DNA of 64,000 nt from Membranipora membranacea (GCA_914767715.1 OU612067.1:22108162-22172161), one strand, 5' to 3'; shown: positions 22,301 through 33,959, counted from the first letter of the stretch. Translations and numbers: made by a program. Notes: a model not told the origin generated them from the sequence alone.

Positions 22301-25300
22301 AAGGTGGAATGTTCTTAGGATTTCGATGGATACATCAACAGGGAGTTTGGATTCTTGCTCTAAGAGGTGTCGAAGCAGAGGTGCGTCAATCACTCCTGTT
22401 TCTTTGAATGTGTCTATCATCTCTTTGTATCTGCTCTTTTCTATGGTTTTTCCATCAATGGGAAATGGAATAAATTCATCTAGCCTTTTGTTCCAGGATT
22501 CCTCCAGTGTGTGGTTGTATAGGACTTCTATCACACTTGTTATGACTTTTGAGCGATGGAATATAAAGTTTGATAGATTGTCTAGTCTCCTGAACCACAT
22601 TATTTGACTTATTTCATGAAGATACTCGAGAGTGACATGTCCTTTATCATCAGGAAATTCTGTCTCTATTTCAGACAGGGTGAGCATGGGCTTGTCAGAG
22701 TGTTGGACTAGCTTCTGTAGTATTCGATACCAGCTACCGGGAATCTCAGTGATTAATCCTGCACCAGCTGCTATGATAGCATTTTTCAGCTTGTCGATTT
22801 CAGGCTGTCCGGATGTCTTCGAGAAGTGATGGATGTCACAAGGCCTTATCAGGACTTCTGAGGTGTTGGCGAAGCTGGTCATGGTGAAGATCGGGTTAGA
22901 GTCATTGTTCAAGTTCTGATTGACATTATTTTCTGCTTGGATGATACGTTGGCGCAATTTCTCAGTGACTTTGAGCAGTTGATGAGTCGTCTGTTCAACC
23001 TTATCAGGTATACTGTCACAGTGAGTGAGGACTACTACAGGTCTCTTCAGTTGAGGACACGCAATGTAGAGGTGGGATAACCACTCAATACAAAGCTCTT
23101 GGCAGGCAGATTCCTCACCTTTCTCTGAAGCTAATCTATCAAACTCAGCAATGTCTATCACTAGCAGCGGCACACATTTTCTTTTAAAAGACAGTCTATA
23201 GGAAAAGTGATGGATCTTCTGGCCTCCGAAGTCAGTAAAGAGTATTTTTGATTTCTCATCAGCGTCCGCCTCGCTCATTTCAAACACTTTAGTGGCAGCA
23301 TCCAATTTCCCCTCATCAGAATCGCGTTGTGTCAGCACCCTTTTGTTTGCTTGCACACTGTTAACAAGGCTTGTTTTACCAGCTCTGCTTTTCCCTATGA
23401 CTGTGACAGGTATAAGTCTCTGATTACTGGCTTTCTCAATATGGAGGTCATGAATGTACTTTCTCACAGCTTCTACACCTTGCGTACAGACACCTAGTGG
23501 TGGAGATGTTAGAGAATCACAGTTATCACACTCTACTTTTTCTAATGTTGGGATACTGAATAAGCTCTCGGGGATGGTTGTGATGGATCTGTTATTCCTG
23601 ATATCCAAAGACTTCAGATTAATCAGCTGGCTGATGCTGCAAAAGAACAGAAGATAAAGTGTATTGTGTGAGAACGTAAAAATGGTCATCTGGAATCATC
23701 TCATTCAGAGGGGATAATGCTGGGAAGAGAGGGATGTGGCGAAGTATGCTGAAATGTTGGCCAAGTAGAACCTTCCTACAACTGATTAATAGTTATGAAG
23801 TTGAAATGGATATAAGATCCTTTTAACTAACAAAATGAAAATGCTCCAATTCAATTTCAATGGCAATCGAGAATAATATTGATGAATGCATACGAATGTT
23901 TATATACGTGTTTCTGTAATATTCATCAAGACTAGACGATATTAGACTTCATTAACTTCAACCTCAAAAACATTTCTGAGATCAACTCATCTTGACTCAA
24001 TATTATCTTTTTTTTTTCTTCGTTTTTTAAGCTTTTATTGCACTAAATTAATATACTAAGAATGTTATTTAAAAAATATAAATGGTTATAAAAGGCACAG
24101 GGACAACCAGATAGCCAGTCAAAGGCTAGCGTGAAGGCTGCCCAGCTCAAGATTTCCTCCCCTACCGCACGATCCCACCGAAAAGGCGGGGAAGCATGCC
24201 GAACCGGAGCCGGCCTAGGCCGCTGCCCACAGCCGTCCAGCAAGACCTGCCGCGGCAACAGGCAGAGAAGCGGCCTCTCATCCCAATAGGTACCTGTTGT
24301 ATAGTTCTATACCACTACACAACAAGGACCTTCCACCTCTATTGTTGTTGGTTTTAATTGGTTTGAGTTTAGTTGATCGCGTATGATAATTGTGAGATTT
24401 TGAAAATTCATCTAGTTTTTCAGGACTATAAGTTTTTAAAAGCAATTTTAGTATAGAATATTTGAATAGCATATCGATCGGCATAATTTTCAATTTTTTA
24501 AAACACGTTGTGACATGAGAATTTGGTTTAATTTTGAGTATGACCATTAGGCTTGCTTTTTGAATGATTAAAACACGTTTTAAATCTGTTTTGTTTCCAT
24601 GTCCCCAAAACTCTAGAGTCTAGACCATATAATAAATGAGGATAAAAAAATGTATAATATATGTCAATAAGAGTGTTTTGGTCTAGGTAAGGCTATGGCA
24701 AGCATCATGAACAAACATAAATTCAGTTTTCTAACAAGTTCAGCTATGTGTTTGGAGAATGAGATATTGCTGTCTAAAGTAATTCAAAGAAATTGTGTAT
24801 CCGGTTTTATTTGAAGAGGAATGTTGTTTAAATTGAGGGAAAAATCATTAAAATTAAGTTTTTTGTTTGGTGCTCTAAAAATTATCTGAATAGTTTTATG
24901 ATAATTTATAATCACCTTATTTGCACGACACCAGTTTTCTATGCTAGTTCAATTTTCATTTTGGATTGCTCTGTGGAGAATATGTTTGTATCATCAGCAA
25001 ATAAAATGTATTTCAAGCTTGGTGATGCCTTCAACAGACCATTGATAAAAATTAAAATTAGCAGAGGGCCTAAGACCGATCCTTGGGGTACACCTTTTTT
25101 TAGGGTTAAAAATGAGCATTTTGCATCATTGATTTGAACAAATTGTTTTCTGTTTGATAAATAACACTTCATGAAGTCTTTTGAATTTTCTGTAAAATTG
25201 TAAAGAGTAAGTTTTTGTATTAAAATATCATGGTCAATGGTGTCAAAAGCTTTAGAAAAGTCTAAAAATATACCCTGAGTGATTTTGCTAGAATTAAAAT

Positions 25301-28300
25301 TTATATATAAATCTTCCATCAACTTATATATGGCACCCGTAGCATTTCTTCCTTTCCTAAAACCGAATTGGCTGTCAGTAAAAATGTGATTTGTTTCAAA
25401 AAACTCATTAATCTGTGCAGCTAAAATCTTCTCCGAAATCTTGGATATGACACTGAGTATTGAAATAGGACGGTAGTTTGAGCAATTTGTTGGATCGCCT
25501 TTTTTATGAAGTGGTTTAACACGGGCAACTTTAAGTAGGTCTGGGAAACAAGAGTTTTGAATTGATAGATTTACTAACTAAGCTAGTACTGGAGCAAGGC
25601 TATATTTGTTGTCTTTTAAAGCTTGGATGGGTATTTTGTCATGGAAAGGCTTTATAAAATATCAATTATTTCTTGAACCCCAATTAGGTGAAAATCAAAT
25701 TTTTGGATGTAGGGGATTTGGATGGTCAAAATACTGTCTAAAATCTGTTTTTGAAGCAGGCAGTGCCACTGACAAGTTAGTACCAATATTTGTGAAAAAG
25801 TTATTAAATATTTCTGAAACTGCTTTTGGGTCATCAATTAATTGTTGGTGGTCAACTTTAAGAGCTATACAACTAGTCTCTGTTTTTTTGCTTTGATTAA
25901 GCAGACTTTTGATAAAACGCCATTTTTCATTTTGGTTGCCCTTACATTGTGAAAACTGTATCTTATAATAATTGCGCTTGGCTTCTTTGATACATGATTT
26001 TACGAAATTGCGGAAATTTATATAATGTTCTTGCACAATTTTGTTAAAAGGCTGATATTTTGCTTTATCGTTTAGTTCAGTGCGCTTTTTGGTCAAATGA
26101 AATAGCTCAGGTGTCATCCATTCTTTTTGGAAGGCTTTTTTGATGATTTACCGCTTTTAATTTTAAAGCTTTTACTTGAACTTTCAATAGCCTGGGTCAT
26201 AGTGTTTTGAAATTTTATTAAAAGCTAGATTTGTATCACTACAATGTAAACAGACTCCCAGTCACAAGCTGGTAATCGATCTTTTGAAATGTAGCATTAT
26301 TGCTAGCAATTTTATTGTTTTCAGAATGTTGCATATATGAGAAAGCCAAACACACAGGCAGATGGTCTGCAATCTGGTAATTTATGGTGAAAGACCTAAT
26401 GTTTTGTTCAAAAATTTTTATTAAGATGTGGTCGAGCATACTTGTCTTGGGTTTGCCAAAGCGAGTCGGAGTAGAAATAGTATTAAAATGACCATTTTTT
26501 CCAATCAAATCAAGATAATTGTAGGAAAATTTATCCAAAGGGTTTTCATAGTTAATATCAATATTAATATCCCCAACAACAACAGGGCTAGATGGGAGGG
26601 AAGGCAGCAGCTCTGCCAAATCACCAACTGTAAGTATTTAAATAATTATAGTGCGTGGATTCGAGGAAGAGACACAGGGCTCAGTGAAAATCAACTTATA
26701 AGTAAGACTAATAATGAGAAAAAAACTCACTGTCACAACTTAAAATAAGTCATGGTGGTAATGACTTTTTCAAACTTATATTCCAATTTTATCATAAATA
26801 AGCTGCATACTTATAATGGATAAATTACCCACCTCTCTGGTAATGTTGATAGATCACAGTCTGACACATCTAAGACCTTCAATGACCTCATCATACCTAT
26901 ACTATCAGGTAATGTGTGTAGATTATTATTACCGTACACATCTAACGTCTCTAGAGCAGTCAGTGAGCCGATACTATAATATATAAAGATAAGTAAGACT
27001 AACAATGAGAAGAAAACTCACTGTCACACATTAAAATAAATCATGGTGGTAATGACTTATTCAAACTTATATTCCAATTTTATCATAAATAAGCTGCATA
27101 CTTATAATGGATAGATTACCCACCTCTCTGGTAATGCTGATAGATCACAGTATGACACAACTAAGACCTTCAATGACCTCATCATACATATACTATCAGG
27201 TAATGTGTGTAGATTCTTACTATTTGACACATCTAACGTCTCTAGAGCAGTCAGTGAGCCGATACTATAATATATAAAGATAAGTAAGACTAACAATGAG
27301 AAGAAAACTCACTGTCACACATTTAAATAAATCATGGTGGTAATGACTTATTCAAACTTATATTCCAATTTTATCATAAATAAGCTGCATACTTATAATG
27401 GATAAATTACCCACCTTTCTGGTAATGTTGATAGATCACAGTATGACACAACTAAGACCTTCAGTGACCTCACCATACCTATACTATCAGGTAATGTGTG
27501 TAGATTATTATTACCTGACACATCTAACGTCTCTAGAGCAGTCAGTGAGCCAATACTATAATATGTATAAAGATAAATAAGACTAACGATGAGAAAATAA
27601 CTCATTGTCACGTATTAAAATAAATCATGGTGGTAATGACTTATTCAAACTTATATTCAAATTTTACCATAAATAAGCTGCATACTTATAATGGCTAAAT
27701 TACCCACCTTTCTGGTAATGCTGATAGATCACAGTATGACACATCTAAGACCTTCAATGACCTCATCATACCAATACCATCTGGTAATGTGTGTAGATTC
27801 TTATTACCTGACACATTTAACGTCTCTAGAGCAGTCAGTGAGCCAATACTATAATATGTATAAAGATAAATAAGACTAACGATGAGAAAATAACTCATTG
27901 TCACGTATTAAAATAAATCATGGTGGTAATGACTTATTCAAACTTATATTCAAATTTTACCATAAATAAGCTGCATACTTATAATGGCTAAATTACCCAC
28001 CTTTCTGGTAATGTTGATAGTTCACAGCCTGACACATCTAAGACCTTCAATGAGCTCATCATACCAATACTATCAGGTAATGTGTGTAGATTCTTATTAC
28101 CTGACACATTTAACGTCTCTAGAGCAGTCAGTGAGCCAATACTATAATATGTATAAAGATAAATAAGACTAACGATGAGAAAATAACTCATTGTCACGTA
28201 TTAAAATAAATCATGGTGGTAATGACTTATTCAAACTTATATTCAAATTTTACCATAAATAAGCTGCATACTTATAATGGCTAAATTACCCACCTTTCTG

Positions 28301-30842
28301 GTAATGTTGATAGTTCACAGCCATACACATCTAAGACCTTCAATGACCTCATCATACCAATACTATCAGGTAATGTGTGTAGATTCTCATTATATGACAC
28401 ATATAACGTCTCTAGAGCAGTCAGTGAGCCGATACTATAATATATAAAGATAAGTAAGACTAACAATGAGAAGAAAACTCACTGTCGCAACTTATAATAA
28501 ATCATGATGGTCAAGATTTATTTTAAACTTATATTCCAATTTTATCATAAATAAGCTGCATACTTATAATGTATAAATTACCCACCTTTCTGGTAATGTT
28601 GATAGATCACAGCCTGACACAACTAAGACATTCAATGACCTCATCATACCAATACTATCAGGTAATGTGTGTAGATTCTTATTATCTGACACATTTAACG
28701 TCTCTAGAGCAGTCAGTGAGCCGATACTATAATATATAAAGATAAGTAAGACTAACAATGAGAAGAAAACTCACTGTCGCAACTTAAAATAAATCATGGT
28801 GGTAATGACTTATTCAAACTTATATTCAAATTTTACCATAAATAAGCTGCATACTTATAATGGCTAAATTACCCACCTTTCTGGTAATGTTGATAGATCA
28901 CTGTCTGACACATCTAAGACCTTCAATGAGCTCATCATACCAATACTATCAGGTAATGTGTGTAGATTCTCATTATATGACACATATAACGTCTCTAGAG
29001 CAGTCAGTGAGCCGATACTATAATATATATGAAGATAAATAAGACTAACGATGAGAAAGTAACTCATTGTCACATATTAAAATAAATCATGGTGGTAATG
29101 ACTTATTCAAACTTATATTCAAACTTTACCATAAATAAGCTGCATACTTATAATGGCTAAATTACCCACCTTTCTGGTAATGTTGATAGTTCACAGCCTA
29201 ACACATCTAAGACCTTCAATGACCTCATCATACCAATACTATCTGGTAATGTGTGTAGATTCTTATTACCTGACACATATAACTCCTCTAGAGCAGTTAG
29301 TGAGCCGATACTATAATATGTATAAAGATAAATAAGGCTAACGATGAGAAGATAACTCATTGTCACATATTAAAATAAATCATGGTGGTAATGACTTATT
29401 CAAACTTATATTCCAATTATATCATAAATAAGCTGCATACTTATAATGGATAAATTGCCCACCTTTCTGGTAATGCTGATAGATCACAGCCACACGCCCT
29501 TATCACCTTCAGTGACCTCATCATACATATGCCATCTGGTAATGTGTGTAGATTCTTATTACGTGTCACATCTAACTCTTCTAGAGCTGTCAGTGAGCAA
29601 AGACTGTAATATACAAAAATATAAGTGAGGATAACTATTAGAATATATCTCATAATCACAATTTATATTAAATTATCCCTTCTTCATTTATGGTGTGTAG
29701 AGAAAATGCAAAGCTTAGAGGCCAGAGAGCAGTGCGCTTTCTGTGAAATCAATACACAAAACAAATATTGCACCACGAGTAGTGTGCTCATGTCAGAGCA
29801 CAGCGTCACTTTGTGAAAACAAAGCGAACGTTGAGTAAGTGTGCTCATGTCAGTGAGTGGAGAGTTAATTTTGGAAAATAAGCTTTATAAATATCTACAA
29901 GATATTATCTTCTAACGGGAATAATCACTTGTCAGTGCCGGGCGAAAGAAATATGAATATCGATATACATTTCCCGAATGAAATATCTGCATCGAGTAAA
30001 TCGAACCAAGGAGTTAAAGACAAGGAGATGCAACAAAGACAGCCTCCTGATTTTGATGAACTACCCTAATTTAAACAACTATAAAGCTTAACTTCAGAGT
30101 TTTCTCCCCCTGTAAGGAGGAGAGACAACTACCGACAGTGTGAAATTATGACATGAATATTACTGCCGGATACATTGTGAGAGTTTATCTCACTATTTGG
30201 AATTTTGTGTTGATAAAACAGCAAGTGGAAAATTGGTCAAGAGTGAGGCGATGTAATGGCTCAGTGACTTCAAGACACAGCTGTCAGATCTGCAACCATG
30301 GAGGCTCGCACCAAATGTCAGATTCTAGCCAAAGACTCCTATAAAACTCACATGTATCACACAATACTTATGCAAAGCATAATGAGTTTGTAAATTTCAA
30401 TTTCCCACCAAGCCCTCCTCTCATCTCCTGTTATCCCAGCAAGACATTTCCCATCAGGATGTTGGTTGCTATTTCAACAAGACATTTTCCCAATAACCCT
30501 TATCCCACTATTACTTCTTTCAAAGGCCGAGCCTTCAACTCAATGCTGATAGCCTTTCTAATTTTATGGTTATGTTTGATGTGAGACTACCCCATAGACC
30601 AAATGCTTACAAAAATACCTACCTCTGTAGCTGATCTTTGTCGGAGATCCTCTCGAGCCTGAGAGCTCTCAGATTAGGTACCAGCTGATCTAGATTAGGA
30701 GGGATATCACCGCGAATAACCATGGGTGAGATCTGACGGTCACAGATAGCCGCTTCAAGTTCTGATAAGGTCATGGATCTGAACTTTTTATCTTTTATGT
30801 TATCAATTCCAGGCATTACCATACCGTACCATACTCTGTAAC
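18879..30842 (-). CDS. LRR-Roc-COR-caspase fusion protein (5' end incomplete)
   Basis: Multi-exon gene built by reading GT-AG introns on the minus strand: 30842-30623, ten 141-bp LRR exons (29603-29463, 29310-29170, 29017-28877, 28726-28586, 28434-28294, 28141-28001, 27848-27708, 27555-27415, 27264-27124, 26973-26833), then 23636-21703, 20458-20390, 20109-19685 and 19319-18879 (TGA stop). All junction phases agree and give about 1,500 codons. Order: N-terminal part with LRR-like spacing, about 20 LRRs, a last LRR pair, Roc GTPase, COR, a Cys-rich segment, a linker, then caspase large and small subunits. ROCO proteins are GTPase-regulated scaffolds or kinases, and caspases are Asp-specific cysteine proteases. 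Joining them suggests a ligand-sensing, GTP-switched protease, possibly in immunity or cell death; that role is inferred. An earlier exon may lie at 31431-31344. No start codon is fixed. A LINE sits in the intron between the LRR array and the Roc exon. Confidence 0.88.
19685..20109 (-). CDS. Caspase large-subunit (p20) exon
   Basis: A 425-bp exon encoding about 142 residues. A short helical lead-in ([20 protein letters not shown]) precedes [19 protein letters not shown], matching the first strand and the R-x-GA motif of caspases; that Arg (19955-19957) aligns with an S1-pocket arginine. Further on, [12 protein letters not shown] carries the catalytic histidine (codon 19784-19786) in the animal caspase SHG motif. 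The exon ends LLPERIPL at donor GTGAGA, and the next exon continues directly with the strand leading to the catalytic cysteine. It resembles metazoan caspases rather than metacaspases. Confidence 0.88.
20390..20458 (-). CDS. Linker exon between COR region and caspase
   Basis: A 69-bp exon with acceptor TTTCAG and donor GTAAGC. It reads [19 protein letters not shown] then IIS, charged and probably helical. Its entry phase (two bases) and exit phase (one base) fit both neighbours, which is the main evidence that the ROCO and caspase parts belong to one transcript. No domain recognised. Confidence 0.75.
21703..23636 (-). CDS. Roc-COR exon of the LRR-Roc-COR-caspase gene
   Basis: A single 1,934-bp exon. 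Residues 1-50 hold a final LRR pair ([25 protein letters not shown]). The Roc GTPase follows: P-loop GKSRAGKTS at 23369-23395, switch II DFGGQ, and THCD as the guanine-specificity motif in place of NKxD. The COR region follows ([53 protein letters not shown]). The C-terminal part has paired cysteines ([29 protein letters not shown]) that could bind a metal. The fold order and G motifs are those of ROCO proteins such as MFHAS1, LRRK and DAPK1; no kinase or death domain follows. Acceptor TTTTGCAG at 23637, donor GTAAGT at 21697-21702. Confidence 0.92.
24008..26697 (-). mobile_element. LINE (non-LTR retrotransposon), decayed, in the ROCO gene intron
   Basis: Minus strand, 5'-truncated near 26697 where LRR-array intron sequence resumes. 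Endonuclease remains at 26619-26239 ([35 protein letters not shown] in place of the usual SDH). Reverse transcriptase follows (26117-25695, then 25322-24939 with [29 protein letters not shown] and FADD). The C-terminal tail is at 24547-24278 ([10 protein letters not shown]). A GC-rich 3' region and an A-rich tail (T run at 24008-24018) close it. Frameshifts and stops break the ORF. Confidence 0.88.
26833..29603 (-). repeat. Tandem array of ten LRR exons (about 292-bp period)
   Basis: Ten exons of exactly 141 bp alternate with nine introns of 150-152 bp. Each exon starts with one base and ends with two bases of a split serine codon, so exons can be added or lost without breaking the frame. Each encodes 47 residues, two LRRs of the type [22 protein letters not shown] and [15 protein letters not shown]. 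Introns occur in two types (A: 'aagataagtaagactaac'; B: 'aagataaataagactaac') in the order A A B B B A A B B by rising coordinate, a mosaic expected from block duplication or unequal exchange. The exon at 29463-29603 is the most divergent ([15 protein letters not shown], and VIRACGC in place of VLDVSGC). Plus-strand open frames over this array are antisense shadows. Confidence 0.93.
30623..30842 (-). CDS. N-terminal exon upstream of the LRR array
   Basis: Exon of 220 bp with acceptor TTCTAG at 30843-30848 and donor GTAGGT at 30617-30622. It reads [14 protein letters not shown] near its start and ends [17 protein letters not shown] plus a split serine codon, which joins the first LRR exon in phase. 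The last 30 residues have LRR-like leucine spacing. It begins with two bases of a split codon, so at least one exon lies further upstream (higher coordinates). I do not recognise a separate domain here. Confidence 0.75.
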
Positions 30843-31343
30843 CTAGAAATAGGGAAACATAAAATACAAACTAATTCGAATATGATGTTTATTTTGAGAG
30901 ATCTTCAGCTCTCACAGCTTGGACCATGATGAGCCAGGAGCCTCGATAGAATAAGGGGGGGGGGCAGAACCTATGAGATCTCAAGTCCTCACAGCTCACA
31001 GTCAGGCAGAGATTGACAGCAGACGCTATTAAGACTAAGACACCCAACTAAGACTCTTGAGGAATCACCACCCTCATCTAATCGCCTTTATATTCTAAAA
31101 ATCCTACATGAAAAAGCTCCTTAATTGTTTTGGATTTTCGCTGTTAAATTATCTTGATTGAGTGATAAGCAAAATCCTATCTCCGCTTTTTGAGAGAAAC
31201 GAGGGTTTAACACAATTAGTGTAAAATTAAACTATTTTAAATTTTTTTTTTTCAAGAGTTTTTGCAAGAGTTTTTGCAGTCTTATTTTTAAATTAAATTG
31301 ATTGTTTGGCAAACGCATTCTCCGATTTTATACACATGCCTAC

Positions 31344-31431
31344 CCACAGTGATGAAACCAGGTATAAACATCAAGCAGCTGGGCAGTTCTGGTTGGAGAG
31401 CCGGTGGAGCACGTATTTCTAGTATGGTAGT
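31344..31431 (-). CDS. Possible additional 5' exon of the LRR-Roc-COR-caspase gene
   Basis: An 88-bp stretch open in the frame needed by the next exon. It reads TTILEIRAPPALQPELP then CLMFIPGFITVG across the junction into YRVWYGM. The donor GTAGGC is at 31338-31343 and the acceptor CTCAG lies at 31432-31436. That acceptor and the first four exon bases are inside a 438-bp MITE (31428-31865), so the exon edge may have been set or damaged by the insertion. An ATG within it (reading M-F-I-P-G) could also serve as a start. Supported only by open frame, phase and plausible composition. Confidence 0.4.
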
Positions 31432-31865
31432 CTGAGCCCCCCAGACTTTGCCCCCTGTCCGACGGCCCCCCGGAGGGGAAAAAGTCTGAGAACAATGCAG
31501 GATTTCGCTGGAGTTGTCTGCTCTTGAGTGTTATAAGTTAATCAAGGGGAACACTAAAACTGCAATATCTATTGATTTCTATTCATGCCACCTACTTTAT
31601 TGCTCCAGGTATGAGAGTATTCCAGTAAGACTCTGGGAAAAGTAGCTTCATGTTTGGGAAATACCCATGAGCAGAGATATTCACTGCCAAGTAGTGAAGA
31701 AAATGTCAGCCAGAATTTCTTTCATTTTGAATAAGGGCGGTCATTCATGACATTGACAAAAGGTCATAAAATGTGTATTGTTGGACCCTAGGCTATATGA
31801 AGTAAGATTAATGTAGAAGTAATGAGAGGAAAAATCCAAGCAAATCCTGCACAGTGCGTAGACTA
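31428..31865. mobile_element. MITE with 9-bp target duplication, copy 1
   Basis: Begins TAGTCTGAGCCCCCC and ends GTGCGTAGACTA, so the ends are short inverted repeats (TAGTCT). Flanked by CTAGTATGG on both sides (31419-31427 and 31866-31874). Homologous along its length to 42767-43172. Its left end overlaps the candidate 5' exon of the ROCO-caspase gene and supplies that exon's acceptor. Confidence 0.82.
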
Positions 31866-32069
31866 CTAGTATGGTAAAGATTGCTTTTTTTTGGTAAATT
31901 ATTGTTTAGTGTTTAATTTAATTGATTATTCAAGAATAAAATTCATTTGAATATGGAAAACTCGTCTAAACCATGAGTTATTAGTAATTTGAGTAAGCAC
32001 CTTTACGTAACAAAGTTCGAAAAACAAATGTGCTGGATAAATTTAAGTAGCTAAACAAAACACTTTTTG

Positions 32070-32300
32070 TACCGAGTTGCCTCCTTGTTGAACCCACAAA
32101 CGTCGCAAACGTCAAAACGTCGCAATTTAGCGTTCCACTAACATCGCAATCTCAAAAACGTTGCAACAAAGGTTTTTAAAACGTCGCAAACCCATTGATG
32201 TTGCAATTTTCAAACATCGCAAATGCTCAAACCCACCCAAATGTCGCAACTCAATAAAAATGCCGAGTTTTCTTCTCATCGTATGAAAATTTGTGATTAA
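32070..32300 (-). repeat. CpG-rich motif repeat, inverted copy
   Basis: Reverse-complement relative of 8880-9110: AACCCACAAACGTCGCAAAC, AACGTCGCAAACCCATTG and similar. It lies about 500 bp before segmental copy 2, outside the duplicated unit, so the motif block moves on its own. Confidence 0.6.
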
Positions 32301-33959
32301 AATTGCTGCTGATAAGAGCATACAGACTTCAAAACACTGTGGGGAGTTGAAATATTGTGCAAATTGCTAAAAGAGAAAAATTTTCACTTCCTAGGATCAT
32401 GGTAAAAATTATTACCTCAGAAATAATTACTGCCGCCGAATATTGGATGCTTATAAATGTTGGATGATTACGAAACTAGATTATCAATACTCAAACTTGA
32501 TGAACTAAATGTTCATTTCCAGATCTCCAGATGTTTCTGTTTAACTAGAGTTTCCCCATGCCGACCTTTTCTTGATTAAGACCATCAAACATTAATATAG
32601 AACTACCCTACTTGATAACAATATTTTTAAGAAATTCACCTGATACATTACGATATTTGTTTTATGCACGATCTTATATGTCAATTGTCTTGATCAGCAA
32701 ATAAATCGAGATTAGTATTATTATCATTAATATCAAGAAACAACTGAGGCAGAATCAGCAAACATGCCTAGCTTGAAATATACCGTCATGTTTTATATAG
32801 GCTATGCTAAAAGTTTTCAAGATGTAGTACACTGCTTGCTGTATTTATAATGGGAAAATTGTTACACCAGTTATGCATGAACGACTTCATCTTCACTTTC
32901 CACCATAACATTGGGAAGCAGACAACAGTAAAACTATGAGTTATCCTTTTTTATTTTGTGAGGGAACAACTCTCATAAGTGAAATTGGTTTCCTTATCCG
33001 AGCATCTTCGATTGCTACAATGTAACAGCTCAAGGTTCCATGGTACCTGTGACAAATCAATATAATCATCATCATCATTTTTCCAGCATCTCTCCAGCAG
33101 ATTACATTTTCTTCAAGGGTAGAGGCAGGACACATGGTGACCATATCGTGATCCAGGCACTTGCAGACATGCTGAGTATGCAAATACTCATTTAATCGTC
33201 TACTAAAAACTCAGATATTTTGATTCGGCCTGATGGCCCAGGCGTATTAGACTTAGACCCAAGTGAGCCATATATTGTCCTCCGTAAATTACCAAAAAAA
33301 CAATGGAGAATACTTTGTAGCACTTGGACAAGATTTGACCAATGTTGTTAATGTCATTACAAGGCCACCGCAGATGAGACTTTAGACAGAGAGCAAAATT
33401 CATGTGACTCCTTTAACAAGGGTGCAGTCAACAGAATCACCCCGAAGCTCCTTCCCAGCTATGGTTACATCACCTGTACAGGCCTCAGAGGACATGACAG
33501 AAAACTTGTTTGACCTTCCAGAGGAAATTTTACCAGTGATATTTACTATGGTTGTCAACAATAACTTAAAACATACAAAAACAAAAATATATCAGATGTT
33601 CCTGGACATCCAAGAATTGCTTGGGTTTGTGTTAGCGTATGTCCCATCCTTATTACCATTACCAATTCATTTTTCAACCGTGTCTTTCTGGAGATATCAT
33701 CACTTTCTATATGTAAAGGAAAATGGGTGGGCTAAACATTTTGATCGATAATGACTCCATTCCAAGGGAAGCAATTTATATGGATGCCTGCATGAAAAGG
33801 TGTTGAATCTGCAGAAACTTCCAGTAATCCGAACCAGCCTGAGTGCGGTATTACGTGCCAGCGGCAAAAAAATTGGGCTAACATAATAATGAGAATAAGA
33901 GATGGTCGATGGTACAACACTTGGTAAGTCTTGTTGCAGAGTGGAATGAGTGGTTTGTA

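Noticed and set aside
24043-24258. GC-rich minus-strand frame
   Set aside because: Lies in the LINE 3' untranslated region; composition reflects that element.
27398-29335. Series of 60-codon plus-strand frames starting [11 protein letters not shown] or [11 protein letters not shown]
   Set aside because: Antisense shadows of the LRR exons; they repeat because the exons do and have no independent support.
26833-29603. Regularly spaced repeats that look like a CRISPR array
   Set aside because: The period is about 292 bp, repeats encode LRRs with splice sites, and the genome is eukaryotic.
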